From Gonium pectorale (lineage: Eukaryota > Chlorophyta > Chlorophyceae > Chlamydomonadales > Volvocaceae): a stretch of DNA of 64,000 bases. This document shows, in pieces, positions 35,301 through 47,600 of this stretch; positions within the stretch are counted from its first letter, which is position 1, and each line of letters starts with the position of its first letter. Below the pieces are notes generated by a model, which worked only from the letters and a program-made list of their open reading frames with translations, was not told the origin of the DNA and did not search any database. A program made the translations under genes and the position numbers. The stretch is taken from assembly GCA_001584585.1 (NCBI GenBank), contig LSYV01000068.1:308754-372753 (forward strand), read 5' to 3'.

Positions 35301-38300
35301 CCGCCTCCACCAGGACTACTTCGGCGCGCAGTTCAGCTGCAACGGCGGCGTCTATACCTGCTACCTAAACGTGAGCCAGTCGACCGGGGGCTTTTGGGGT
35401 GGGTGGGTGGGTGTGAGTAGCGAGGGCGGGAGGTACGGCCGAGATGTTAGGCTGAGGTGAGAGGCGTGCGGACAGTGGCGGGGCATTGGCGGGGCATTGG
35501 CGGGGCATTGGCGGGGGTGATGGGTGACGGAGGCATGCACGGCTGTGGGGCACGCGGGTAAGCTGCCTTTGCCAAACCCAGGGCTCTTGTGGGCCCTCTT
35601 CCTGAGCCCTTGCTCCGCTCCCGCTACCCCCCTACCCGCACGCCCCACAGAACGCCTATTACAACAACTATGCCCTCAAGGTCAAGTACAGCCGCGCAGC
35701 CGGTAAGTGGCGGCAGTTGGGGGGCGCGATGGCGGAAGGGGAGACACGGCTTTGGATGGTGTATACGTGCGCCCCGTCGACAGGGCTGGTGTCTTGAGAG
35801 GCCATGCGCTCGAGCCGGCGGATGCTGCCGGCTGGCGTCCGCGCTGCGGCATTCTGGTGCACCTGCCCGCCACCCCTCGTAGCATTCTCCCGTCGCAATG
35901 GCCCGTCCCGGCTTTACGGCTCCCACTTCCGTAATAACTCGCTGCCCCCGCCCTGCCCCCCCCCCGCCCGCAGACGGCACCGGCTCATACGTCCCCGACT
36001 TCACGTTCCCGGGGCTGGGAGGAGGCGCCAACGCCATGCCATACGGTGCGAGGGAAAGCTGAACCCGTTTCTCCTTGCTGCGCGATTGTGCTTGCTGGAT
36101 GTGGATGTGGGGTCACGCGTCACTGGCGCGGCGTCGCTGGATCGCGGCGGTTAGGGCCCCACACCCATCGCCCACCTTCCCGCCTCCCACCCATAGCCCA
36201 TAAACATTCGAGACGCCTTCCGCATCTCAGTCCTCTCAGCCTCCAAAATGCACGGCACGGCCCCTACAAACCTCGGCCGTGATGCACCAGCCTCACCGCT
36301 CCGTCCCCACCCTCCCTGCCCTCGGACTGTTTGCCCCACCCTCCCGCTGCCCCGCCCCGCGCCCAACTTGCAACTCCCAACTCCCAACTCCAGGCTTTGT
36401 GCGGCAGTTCGCGACGGGCAACTTCAGCGGCGGCCCCGCCGCGGGCCCCGTCTTCCAGCTCCGCAACATCACGCCGCCCAACGCCAACGGCCTCCGCACG
36501 CAGCCGGGCAGCTTCTCCATCACCGTCCGCTCGTCCTCCGACCCCTGGCTGTCGTACATGGCGGCCACCGGCGGCTCGGGCTACTTTGGGGTCGCCAAGG
36601 TGCGAGAGCGTTACTGGGTCCTTGGGGTCCTTGGGGTCCTTTCCGGCGTTCGCTTCGGGCGTTTGCTAGGAGGGAAAATTAGGCTACATTGCCGACGTGC
36701 TTGGGGGGTAATAATGATGGGAACCGGGTCGCGTCGCGGATACCGAATTGCCTACTGTACTCAATGGAAGAACCTGTGGTGGTCTTGGCGTAGTTGTAGA
36801 CGACCTGTGAACCTTGAACGTGCTGGGGGGAGGCAGTTGGCGGTGGGGTGCGGGTGGAGTTGGGGTTGGTGGCGGGGAGGATTGTAGGCAAGGAACACAA
36901 AGGCAGGCTTCGGGGGCACAAGGCGTGCATGACGGGGCGCGGGGAGGCAGCAACAGGCAAGCCGGGTCGAGGCGGTCCTAGGGGACCTGGCGCTCCTGAT
37001 GCAGCACAGGCGGTTCGCCATACGAGTTGGTCCCCGCATTCCAACGCAGCGCACATGATCACCGGTCCCAACGGCATGGCGCATCCCCTCCGTAGCACCC
37101 CCCCCCCTGCTTTCTCCGTTCCTGGGCTGGCTCCGGCTCGCTCGTCCACGCACCAAGCAACGCCTCACCCACCGACCTCGCCCCGCCCCCTCCCTCACTT
37201 CCGGTTCCCATCTTTATACCCCTGCAGCGCACGCTGGTGGCCAGCGGCGTGGTGCTGGTGGTGGTGGGCTGCCTGGGCACCCTGTTCTGGTGCCTGGCGC
37301 TCTTCACGGCCTGGCGCCTGCTGTGCAGCCGCCACCGGCCCACCTCGCGGCCGCCGGGCGTGCAGGGGTACGCCTGGGACCTGGCCAACCGGTGAGCGTG
37401 CGCCGGCGGGGCGGGCGGCGGGGCACGGCGGGGGAGGGCTGCAGGGCGCTGTTTTGGGGGGGGGGATGGGCTGTGTGGCGACGAGGCGGAGGAACGAGAA
37501 TCGGGAAGCAAGTTAGGACGCCCTGGCCCTGGGCCCGGACACGCGGGGTGCAGTTTACGGGGAGGGACGACAACACTGGCTCTGGGCTCTGGGCGCGCGA
37601 GCCTGATTGGTGGGGTGCTCGCGGGCTGCTGCTTTGGCGCCGTTCCGAGTGCCCGAACCCCGACCCCTCCACCCCAATCCCCAACCCCCCAGCTATGGCG
37701 GCTCCTACGCGCCCGCCATCGGCGTGCCAGTCCATGGCACCGGCCATGACGGCATGCCAACCGCCCAACCGCTGTACGGCGCCGCGGGGCAGTACAGCCA
37801 CGAGCCGGTCACCGGCATGCCCGCCACCGGGTACCCCTACCCGTACCCACCGTATGGCGTTGCGCCGGGCGGTCCGTACGGCAATCCGTACGGCGTGCCC
37901 GCCTACCCGCCCGGCGCGCAGGTCGAGATGGCGCAGTACCCGTACGGGTACGGTTACCCGCCGGCTCCGGCGCCAGACTCGCAGCAGCAGCAGCAAGCAG
38001 CGGCGCAGGGGTACGGCTACCCACCGCCGCCGGGGACGCAGGCTCCTGGGGGAGCGGCGCAGACTGCTGCCGGTGGCGCTGACGCCGGCGCGACGGCGGC
38101 GTATGCGTACCCGTACTCGTACCCCTACCCACAATACGGTCAGCCGCCACAGGCGGCACCGGCGGCGGCGAGCCCAGGCAGCGGCGGCGCAACGGCGTCC
38201 CTCCTTCCGGCCGGGGCGGAGGGAGGTCCGTCGGGAGCGGGTCCCAGCGGTTTCCCGGCCGCCGGGGGTGCGGGCCCCAGCGGGTCAAATCCGGCGGGTT

Positions 38301-38329
38301 CACAGCCGTCCGCTTACCCAAAGGCATAA
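32326..38329 (+). CDS. Two-span membrane protein with Cys-containing ectodomain and Tyr/Pro/Gly-rich tail, unknown
   Basis: Eleven exons: 32326..32452, 33064..33221, 33816..33935, 34240..34306, 34847..34968, 35314..35370, 35651..35702, 35974..36045, 36394..36599, 37228..37391, 37693..38329 (TAA). Every junction is GT-AG with matched phase. From the ATG at 32338 it encodes 589 residues; an upstream exon is possible. Span 1 is close to the N-terminus (MVLIGGPILIAIGATIL). About 310 residues follow with clustered Cys (SCPTRSDMCNVGTNFRNCRSNC, then FSCNGGVYTCYLN) and NxS/T sites. Span 2 is LVASGVVLVVVGCLGTLFWC. The final 210 residues are rich in YPYPYPPYG-, GYGYPP- and AGP-type runs. Two spans around a Cys-rich loop imply both ends cytosolic and an extracellular or lumenal domain. 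That topology recalls BK-channel beta subunits, but I see no sequence match and assign no function. Confidence 0.82.
35476..35517. repeat. 11-bp minisatellite
   Basis: Three perfect tandem copies of TGGCGGGGCAT plus a partial fourth, inside an intron of the two-span protein gene. Confidence 0.85.
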
Positions 38330-39472
38330 GCCGGCCCGTATTCCAAGAGCCCGTGATCTTCGCCACAAGCTTGCCATGAACCCCATACGAACATGAATCC
38401 TTGCTATTCCTTGCTGGTGGTGGGCGCTGGGAGGGCCCCGGCAATGAGCGACGTGTGCGCGCGGTGCAGGCTGCAGGATTACCCGGACTGCCGCTTCTTG
38501 GGCCATGCTTTCTTGGGCTTAGCCACTGAGGACTGGCAACGCAGGTCGTACGGGAACGAGATGAGTGGGTGGCGGTGTTGGGGCAATCCTGGGCATGCGG
38601 CCCTTGACCCCGTGACATCACTTTCGCAGGGTCGTTTGGTTCGCACATAGAGCGTACATGGCGTGATCGCAGGATACGGTTTGGGTCGTTAGTAGCAAAG
38701 CGTGACCTTTTTGTGTGTCGAGTTTGTGATCGTTTTCTCTGCCGGCTTGTTATCGCGACTTGGGCCTTTGTTAATGTGCAGATATCCATATATCAATATT
38801 CAAGCATGAAATGACTTGGGTTTGAATGCGGTCCCTTCTCACGGTCTTCCGATGTGTAGTGGTACAAAGCGAGGCGGGGCCCGTGCCTTCGGGAGGCGGC
38901 TGTCATGCCACGTGGCGGCATCAGGCGGTGGCAGTACAGCTTGGAAAGGAGACGTAGCAGGCGAGGCACCGTGAGGAAGCGGTGTGGACGCTTGTTGCAG
39001 GAATCACATTGGCATGGCCAGTGAGCGTGCGGTGCGCGCGAGACGAAGCACGGTGGTGACCATGCGCCAACCGTGGCCTGTAACCCCTCTGTCTATCTAT
39101 CCTGATCTATCCGCCAAGTCGTGGGGGTCCTCGCCACCAGCCATTGCTCGCTACCCGCGTTGCTCTCACCCATAGACCCATTGTTGGGTCCGGCTGGTCC
39201 TGGCCGCGGCGAAAGCCACCGAAGTCCTAACGGCGCTCGCTCGCTCACTTTTCGCGCATGTCACGTATTCGCCCGTATACTCGCCCGTACACATGCCACT
39301 TTCGCGTCAGTCATAGCGACGCGGACTTTCTCGCTTTGCGCTCAGCCCGCTCTCAGCCGACAATGTATCACTTCACTTTACTTCGTCAGGATCCTACATC
39401 ACGAGGTCTCTCTAGTCTGCCCCGCCCATGCCCAGTTCCCCCCCCCCCCCATGGCGCCATGGCGGCCGCGCA
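38330..39472. other. Convergent 3' UTR region
   Basis: Between the two-span protein (+) and the Dus gene (-). Contains one TGTAA signal; no gene supported. Confidence 0.5.
39079..39083 (+). terminator. Candidate TGTAA poly(A) signal, two-span protein gene
   Basis: TGTAA about 750 bases after the TAA at 38327. Confidence 0.4.
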
Positions 39473-42400
39473 TCAGGACACGACGCAGCCCCGTCGCCGC
39501 CGCCGCTCCTGCGCGCCGCTTCCTGCGGCTGAGGAAGCGGCGCCGCCCCGGCCGCCTCCATCCGGTACCGCCGTCGCCGCTGCCGCCACCACAGCCGAGT
39601 GCGGTTGTCCACTGGCCGCTTCCGCCACGACCGCCCCGCTGGTGGCAGCCTTCGTGTCCATCCCATTTTCGCAGCACTCGGCTCGCCCGTCCTGCTCTGA
39701 GGCATCGCCGTCGCTCGCTTCTGCCGCCGCGGCCACGGCCGCCGCCTGCGCCGCCGCCTCCCGCGCTTCGGCGCAGCATGCCACCGGACGCTCTCCCTCC
39801 TCCCCCTCCCCGCTCCGCGTCCCCACCGCCCCCTCCTCTTCCTCCTCCTCTCCGCTGGCCTCCCCTCCGCTCTCCTCTACCTCTCCCGCCGCGCCTCCCG
39901 CCACCTCCCCTCCCGCCCCCGCCTCCGCCTTCACAGCTGCCGCCTTCGCCTTCTTGTCTGCCTTCTTCTTGCTCTTGCTCTTCTTCTTTTCGGGCCGCGG
40001 CGCGGGGCTGCCCGGCGGACCCTGGTAGTGGCCCGCGCGGCTGGCGGGTCCGGGCAGCTCCGGGTCCAGCGGCCAGGCGGCCAGCGCACCCAGCTCGGGC
40101 GTGCGGGGCGGCGCATCCAGCACGTGGTCGGGCACCAGGTGCAGTGTGCGGTCCAGCACCTCGCCTGGGCGGCGGAGGGGGTTGGGGAGGAGGGGGTCAC
40201 AGGTTTGGAAGGCGTCCTCACTTGGGGAGCGGGAGGTACGGGGTGATGGGAGGGTGAAGAGGCTACAAGGCATTTCCAACAGAGGAGCATGGCGCGCGGG
40301 ACGACCGGGACTCCGCCGTGACCGCCTCGCCGGTTGGGGCATGCAGCTCGCGCCAGACACCCCGCGGCCCAGTGCCAAGCAACCCGGCTGCAACGCACCT
40401 CCTCTGCCCCACACACATACGCCCGCGATCGCTCACCAAACGTGTGCGGCCCCGCCTTGAGCACATCGTCCACCGCGGCTTTCCAGCGCTTGCAACCCGG
40501 CTCGCCGTGGAACAGGTTGAGCAGCGGCCGCATGAGGGTGCGCACCGAGGGGTCGGCGTGGCCGTCGGCCTTGACGTGCCACCTTCGTGGGCGGGGCGCG
40601 GCAGGGCGCAGCGGGGGCGACCGTCGAGGTGAGTTGGGGTAGGATGAGAGCATGAGCCAGCGGAGCATCGAGGGAGGGGCTCGGCGGGCACGGGGATTCG
40701 CGTGGAAAGGGAAGATGCGCAGGGCTGAGCTAGCACGGGCCGGGGAGCGTTCGCGCTGGCGCACCGCCGTGCTGCATTACCCACCTGCATCAACCATCCC
40801 ATCTCCATATCAACCCCACCCAATCCCCGCCCCGCCCGTCCCGCGCCCACCTGCCGACCATGGGCTCCGCGTACTCCCGGTACCTCGCGATGACCCATCG
40901 CCGGCTGGGCGCCGCGTTGGCGCCCTCCCCGAAGACCGCACGGTCCGCGTCCGCCAGGCAGCCCCACGGGTCGTTGTAGGCGCCCCGGCCGATCATCACC
41001 CCCTCGATGCCGCCCAGGTTATCGGCGGCAGCAGAGGTGGAGGGGGCGGAGGAGGAGGAGGGGGAGGAGGAGGGCGCAGCGCAGACGGCCGCCGCAGCGG
41101 CGGCGGGTTCGTCCGGCGGCATTGTGGGACGCCTGTAGGGCACCTCCGGATGGGGCGTCAGGATGGCGGCCCGTGCGTCGTGGGCGCTGAGCAGCCCCCC
41201 GTTGAGCGAGAACTGCGGCCGGCGAGCGGGAAGGGAAGGGGCCGAGGGCGGGGCGCTGGGTTGGTTAGGTTGGGAAGGGATTACATGGGGGCAGGGGAGG
41301 TCTGGGGTAACGCGGGGGGAGGGTTGAAGATGCTACCAGTGCTACGGCCCGGCGCAAGAGGAGGAGGGGCGAGCTGGAAGGCGCGGGGTCCCCGTGCCGG
41401 TACGCCTGCACCCCTGCCAACCCTACCACAAACACCCGCCCCAACAACCGGGATATGGGGAGCACCCTCCTCCGGCAAGCCCCTAGTCACATGCCGGCCG
41501 TACCTGCCGTACGCGTGCCGCCGTACTCACCTGCAGGTGCGGGAAGTCCTTCGCTAGCGCCCAGGCCCACTGGTGGCGCAGCGGCGGCACGGTCCGGTTC
41601 TGGTGAGGGGATAGGCCCTGTGGGACGGGAGGCGCGGGTGGGGCGCCGGAGGGTGGGGTCCTGGGACTGTGCGGCGGGGCCGGCTTCGCTGAGGGCTATG
41701 ACTGGCTGTGACACCCGGCTCGGGAGGGAGAGCGGGAGGCAATAAAGTATGGGGGGGCATGCGCGATGTGGACGGGGGCCTCAGGCGCCGGTGCAGGGAG
41801 CGAAGGCGCGGAGGCGGGTCTACAACGCAGCCCACCTGCACCCGAATACGGAATACCACACGTTGCCGACGCCCCACCCTCCGCGACACCCGCCACATAT
41901 GCGCATCCCTCCACAACGCACCGCCCTTGACCCGTCCCCCCCCCCAACCCCCCGTCCCGCCCGCACACCCCCCTCCGCCCCACCCCACAATCCCCCACGC
42001 ACGTCCAGGTACGCCTTGCGCGCGTGAACGATGAAGTGGCTCACGGGCGACCGCTCCGACACCACCCGCACAAAGTGTTGCAGCTGGGCGTAGCTGTCCT
42101 CCTCGTCCACGCCCAGCCGGCACTTGACGCTCAGCGGCAGCGGCCGCCCGCCGGGGCCCAAGCCGGCGGTGGCGGCCGCCATGGCCGCCATGCAGTCGCC
42201 AACCAGCTCGGGCTGCAGCATCAGGGCGGCGCCGAAGCAGCCCGCGCCCGCCACGCGGTCGCTGCGGGAGCGAGGGGACGGGAGGGGGCCAACGGGGGCC
42301 CAAAAAGGGGGGCCGTGTGCGTGTGTTCGGGAGGGGGCGAGGTGTGGAGATAAGGGGGAGAGGCGGGTGTGTGAGGGTGAGGTGGGTGAGGTGCCGGGCG

Positions 42401-44359
42401 GCGGGTGGTGGAGCGGGAGGTGCGTGCGGCGTGCAGCACAATGCACGGAGCTGCAGCCTCGGGACCCCCTGCCTCGGGGCAGGCTCCTGCACCACGCAGC
42501 CACGCAGCCACGCAGCCACGGCTATGGCCGCCCGCATCGCACCCGGCGCACAGCACCGGGCCAGACACGGGCTAAGACATGACCCCAAGAGGCTGTGTCC
42601 CGCGCCCCTCCCCTCCACACTCACCTGGGGCATCCGCAGTTGAGATTGATCTCATCGTAGCCGTACTCGGCCGCCTTGGCCGCTGCCGCCGCCAGGGTGG
42701 CGGGGTCGGAGCCACCCAGCTGCAGCACCAGCGGCCGCTGCTCGGGCGGGAACCACAGGTGCTTGTCCAGGTTCTGTGGCGGGCGGAAGGGCGGAAGGGC
42801 GGAGTGGGGTGCTTGAGAAACACGAGGGATGGGCTGGAGGTTGGGATGGGGCACGCAGGTCGGAGGCAGCTGCGGGGCGAATAGCGAGCGGCGAGCATGG
42901 AGGAGGGGGGCGGGATGCGGGAGGCAAAAGGCAGCGCGTCCGCACAGGAGCTCGGGTGGCCGCTTTGGCGTCCGCTGCCTGCTGGTGCGCGGCTGCGGGC
43001 GGCAGGGGTGTGGTACCGTCGCGTCATAGCCTGGAGGCCGGTCCAAAGGGCCCGGCAGTGGACTGGGGGAAGCATGCAGCCCACATGGGCCCGCCGTGCG
43101 AGTGCGTCGCACCCATGTGCATCGCGGAATCCCCCCCCCCACCCCATCCAGCCACCCAGCGCTTCCTCCCGCCACGCCGCCCGCACTGTCCCTGGTGCCA
43201 GTGGTGCCAGTGGGGCAACGGCGGACCCTGCGCATCCGCTGGGCAGGGTGGATCGAGCATGGGTGTGTACGGCAGGGGCGCCACGGGAGCCCCGGAGGCC
43301 AAGAGCACTGGCGGCCAGGTCGCCCCGGCCCCCTCTCCGGCGCGATGGACGCCAGCTGCTCCAGTCCCCACCGCTCCGAGCAGCCCGCCACCGCACTCTG
43401 CCCGGCCGTGCCTGCCCAGCTGGGCGGCGGGGGTAGGTTGGCAGCGTGCGCAGCCGCGGGACGCACCGGGTGAGGGTGCGGCCGCACCCCGCCCCGCCCC
43501 TGCACGGCGGCTCCATGGGCCTCCGCCTGCACAGCGGGCGGCCCGGGCGGCCCTGCCCCACGCCTCCAAGGCCCCCAAGCCCCTCCACGCTGCCCGACCC
43601 CGTGCCGCGTGCCCCCCTATAGCATGCCGTATATAACGGTCCACCGTGCCGTACCGTATCGTACCATACCGTGCTGACCTGTGTATGTATGATTGTCTTG
43701 TCCACCACCATCTCCGTCCACAACCATGTGCGGCGGGACAGCAGACGGGCCAGCTGCCGGAAGTGCACGTCCGTCCAGTCCATCCTGGGGGCCAAGGGAC
43801 CAGGGAGCCGAGGGCAGCGGGGCTTGAAGACATAGATTAATGACAACGAACTGGCATCCAGCAGCATTCTCCCATCAGGGGGCAAGGGTGGAGGCAGGGA
43901 GCCGGAGGGCTGGGGTCCGCGGGAGGGTAAAGCGCCTTGGTCGAAGGCCGAAGGCCGAAGCCGCAGGCGGGCGGGGGGGGGGGCTGCAGGCTGCAGGCAA
44001 TCATGTATGTTTCGTAAGTGCGGCGATGCGCCGTCAACCCACATGGGCGCCACGCTGAGGAGCGGCCGGGCAGCCGCGGGGTTGTCGCTGGCCGATGGCG
44101 CGTCCGTGGCGGTGCCGACCGCGGGCGCCACACCGGGCTGGGCCAGCGCTGCTTCATCGCACGCCATGGTAGCTGATGCCGTGCCGGTCAGAGGGCGCAG
44201 GCCTGGACGGTGCGGCGTCAAAGAGAAGCTGGGGCACGACGCTGTGGTGTGGCGTGGAAGACCGTGACCCGTACGCGCCGGCAGAGCTCGGGCGCAGCTT
44301 GTACACACACGAGCTAGGCTATGATTTGCCTTCGAGTACAGCGGTATAGGCGCGGGCAT
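39473..44359 (-). CDS. tRNA-dihydrouridine synthase (DusA-type) with basic tail and CaaX-like end
   Basis: Eight exons: 44359..44043, 43784..43679, 42773..42625, 42261..42003, 41617..41531, 41212..40851, 40582..40437, 40164..39473, giving 705 residues with phases all consistent. Motifs in order: SVAPMMDWTD (FMN site); TEMVVDK; PLVLQLGGSDP; GYDEINLNCGCPSDRV with the catalytic Cys in GCPS (about residue 189); PLSVKCRLGVD; HFIVHARKAYLDGLSP; NRTVPPL; FSLNGG; GVMIGRGAYNDPW; and LMRPLLNLFHGEPG. The enzyme reduces uridines of tRNA to dihydrouridine using FMN and NADPH. The first 60 or so residues are Ser/Arg/Ala-rich, like an organelle transit peptide. After VLDAP the last exon adds about 200 residues: a Lys-rich run, an acidic Glu run, Ala-rich sequence, and the end ERRRRRGCVVS. 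A low-complexity insert of about 40 residues also lies between NGG and GGIEGVMIGRGAY. Start is the first ATG; upstream in-frame GTG was ignored. Confidence 0.93.
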
Positions 44360-44699
44360 AGCAATTGGCGCGGCCGCCACAACTTTGTCGCCAAGCCCTA
44401 AGCGCTAATTTCTCAGCACCAGGTTAGGAAGTGGGACTCAAGGCAATGTAAGCGGTTAGTCCTGCTGTATGATGTGGGTAAGCCTAACGCAGTCTTATAG
44501 TCGACCGCAGTCGTGCATGTCAATGCATAACCAATAAGATGAACCGCCCAATTGCAAGGCAACAACTTATCTATGCTCCGAGCGCCACTAGCTACAAAGC
44601 GCGACGGTTAGAGTCGAACGACAGCCCAACGTTTCGTGACGCCGTGCTCACGATAAAGGGAACCTCAACGCTGACATGAAGGCATTCTAAACCTAGTCA
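44360..44699. promoter_or_regulatory. Shared intergenic region between divergent Dus and organelle-protein genes
   Basis: Some 340 bases between start codons, markedly more AT-rich than the exons on either side. No specific element identified. Confidence 0.5.
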
Positions 44700-47600
44700 A
44701 TGTCCGCTACCCTAACCTGGACTACGCAACAACAAATGTCGTCGGTCGCTCATGGATGTTGCGCGCGGCGCACTGCAGCGCACCGGGCCAGCCCAGCCCA
44801 GCCGCAGCCCCTGTCACGCTTGTGCAGCCGAATCCCGCGTCCTCTGTCCCAGTCGGCGCGCAGCGCGCGCGACCAGCCCAGCGCGCAGCGCCCCACCTCC
44901 GGTCTCGGCTCAGCCTCCGCATCTACCTCCGTCGACACCCCAGCCTTCCCACCGCCCAGCTCCGCCCCCAGCTCCGAAGTGCTGCTAGAGAGCCTGCGCG
45001 TGCGCGGCATATCCCCATCCACCCACAACGTGTACGGCAAGCCGCTGAGCAAGTCCGAGCTGTCGGCGCTGGACGTGAGTGCCGCTAGTGTCTGCTGCTT
45101 CCCCATCAGAGTGTCCAACCTTGCTTGTTTACAAGCCAGAATCGTCCGGAGCCCTGCCTTCCTCGCTCTGCCCAGTAATTAGGAACGTTACCTGCGGGCC
45201 TGCCTCCCAAGCCTTCCCGGGCATCCGCGCCCCCTCTTACCGTGCCGTATCCGTATCCGTATCTGTAACTGTGCCGGCCGGCCGTGTCGCGCATCCCTCC
45301 TCCGCTTGCTGGCTGCCGCGCAGGCCGTCCTGGCGCATCTGTACTGTGAACCACATGGCGTCGCCGCCGCCGCCGCTGGGGAGCGGGCGCTCCGAGACCA
45401 TCTGATGGCGCTGCTGCTGGTGCGAGCGTGCGGGTGTATGTCCTCGCGGGGAGCACGGCCGTTCATCCCTCCTCCCAACCTCGTACCGAATGACTCGACT
45501 TGTGTATACTCGAGTCTCAATCTTGGTTGCGATTCTCTGCTGCGTTAAGACCCATTCCTGTTCCTCCGAGGTCCTGTCCGCGCGGTATCAACCACCGCTA
45601 GGTATGCCAATGCACATTTCCCGTCCTCTACCCTCGACGTTTGCCACCCCGCTGGCCCCAGGACGCCTCCGTGACCAAGCGCGCCCCGCTGCCGGTGGTG
45701 GAGGGGGCCATGGTGGTGCTGGAGATGCTGGTGGCAAGTGGGTGGCAGAGTGGCCTGGCAGGGGAAGGATATGGGGCCTGGTGGAGCGCGGGAGGGGCGG
45801 CCTTGGCCCTTGGGTGTGCTGGCGGGGATACGGGTGGACCTCGGGCGCCTGCCTGCGTACCTGCAGGGCGTTTGGATTGAAGGGACCTTGCACGGAGAAC
45901 CACCCGGCAAGTGCGTCGCGATGCGACCTGCATTTCTGCCTCGCCCCTCCGCCCGCCTGTACCCGGACCCCGCCCGCCCGCCACGGCCGAACCCGGCTCA
46001 CATCACGTTCGCTCGCTGTGCGCAGGCGCCGCCTCCGCCTCCAGCGCAGAGATCGCGGCAGGTCTGGACCTGGTGGCCCCGCGACGCTGGCAGTTGGTGG
46101 TTGGGGCGGACGTGGGCGCGGTACAATACATCCCCGCCGTGGAGGAGCTGCAGGTGGGTGTCGCCGCCGGGGGCGGGGAGCGGCCCGCGTGGGGTGAGGA
46201 TTGGGGTCTCAGGCGGCCTGAGCAACGAGTATCGCGGGGGCGTTAGGGAGAGGGAGGGAATCGGTGGAGGTGCCGACGAAGGGCGTGAGCTCTGTAATGA
46301 GCTGGCCGGTACGGTTGACGGGTGCCTGCCGAGACTCCGGAGGCGGACAGGTTTATGCAGCCCACGGCCCCCCCCCCCCCCACCTCCAGCGCGGTCTTGA
46401 CCCATCTCAAGCGCGATGGCAAAGACGAGACACCAACGAGGCAAATGTGGTACCTCGGCTTGTCCAAGTACCCGCACTCCTCCCGCCTCCTCCCTCTCCA
46501 AGCTCCTTCCTCGTTCTGCAACCGCTCCCGCTCCCGCCCGCCAGGTCGCCCCGGACGGCGCGTCCTTCACCCTGGGAACGGACTTGGACTTCATCTTCAC
46601 GGGCTTCAGGTGAGGCCGCGTGCACCTGTCCACCAGGCGGGGATAGGGCGCGTGAAGGCGATGAGGACGGATCCGGTCAGGAGTGCTGCGGGTTTCCGTT
46701 TACGGGCCGGTGCGTACGCACCATTAGGGCCATGCAAGTTATGGCGGTACGACCCGCGAGGCCACAAGAATGAAACACTGCAATTGGGGAGCCTCACCAC
46801 ACCTCTACGGTCTTACACACCCGAAGGCGCGACGTTTCCAGTAGGGCGGGCGGGCGGTACAGGAAAAGGCAAGCAAGCGAGGGCAGACGCACCCAACCCA
46901 CTGTCGTGGACGGGACAGCTTTCCAGGGCGTCCTCGATACTACGTTGTTAACTTGCTCGAACGGTCGTGGGCGTTCATAAGGTTGGAGGGCGATAACGAG
47001 AGGTAGCGATATTTCCCTTCCCTGGTTCCCTGCCTCACCCCTGCCTCATGCCAGGGGTCCTTGCAAGTGGCTGGCCCCCGGCCACCTCCAATACGACGTA
47101 CGGCACGTACGGCTGGAGTTCCGCACGCCCAAGGGCTGGCGGCGCGCTGCTGCCTGGCTGAAGTGGCGGTGGGCGGGCATGCCGCGCAGGGAGCCGCGCT
47201 GGGGCGACAGCCTGCCCACCTCGCCCACCTGCCGCGAGGACCCCTCCGCGCCGGGCGTGCTGCTGCCGCTGCCCTTCTTCCCGACCAATGAGCTGCGGGT
47301 GCGTGGGCGCTCCGGCGCTCCGTCTGGGCCCAGAGAGGGGAGTTAGATGCTGTCTAGGCACGCGAGTTGCGCTTGGGAATGTGGTTTCTGTCGGGCAGGT
47401 GTCCGGTGGGGATTCCTCAGGTTGGCTCGAATCTGGCGTGGGGAAGTTGCTTGGAAGTGTACAAGGATTGATCCATGTTGCAGTTGCGGCGGGGTGTGAC
47501 GGCCCACCAAAAGGATGAGAGGAGCTGTCTTACCTATGCGCATCCCGGACGCCATGCACGCGGCGGTGGCGAGGCAGCCACCGCCGCGCCCACTTGCATC

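Noticed and set aside
32338..38329. Assignment of the two-span protein as a BK-channel beta subunit
   Set aside because: Only topology fits; no sequence motif of that family was seen.
44580..44640. Possible tRNA-like TpsiC sequence (GAGTCGAACGAC)
   Set aside because: No matching acceptor stem, D-arm or anticodon arm could be folded around it.
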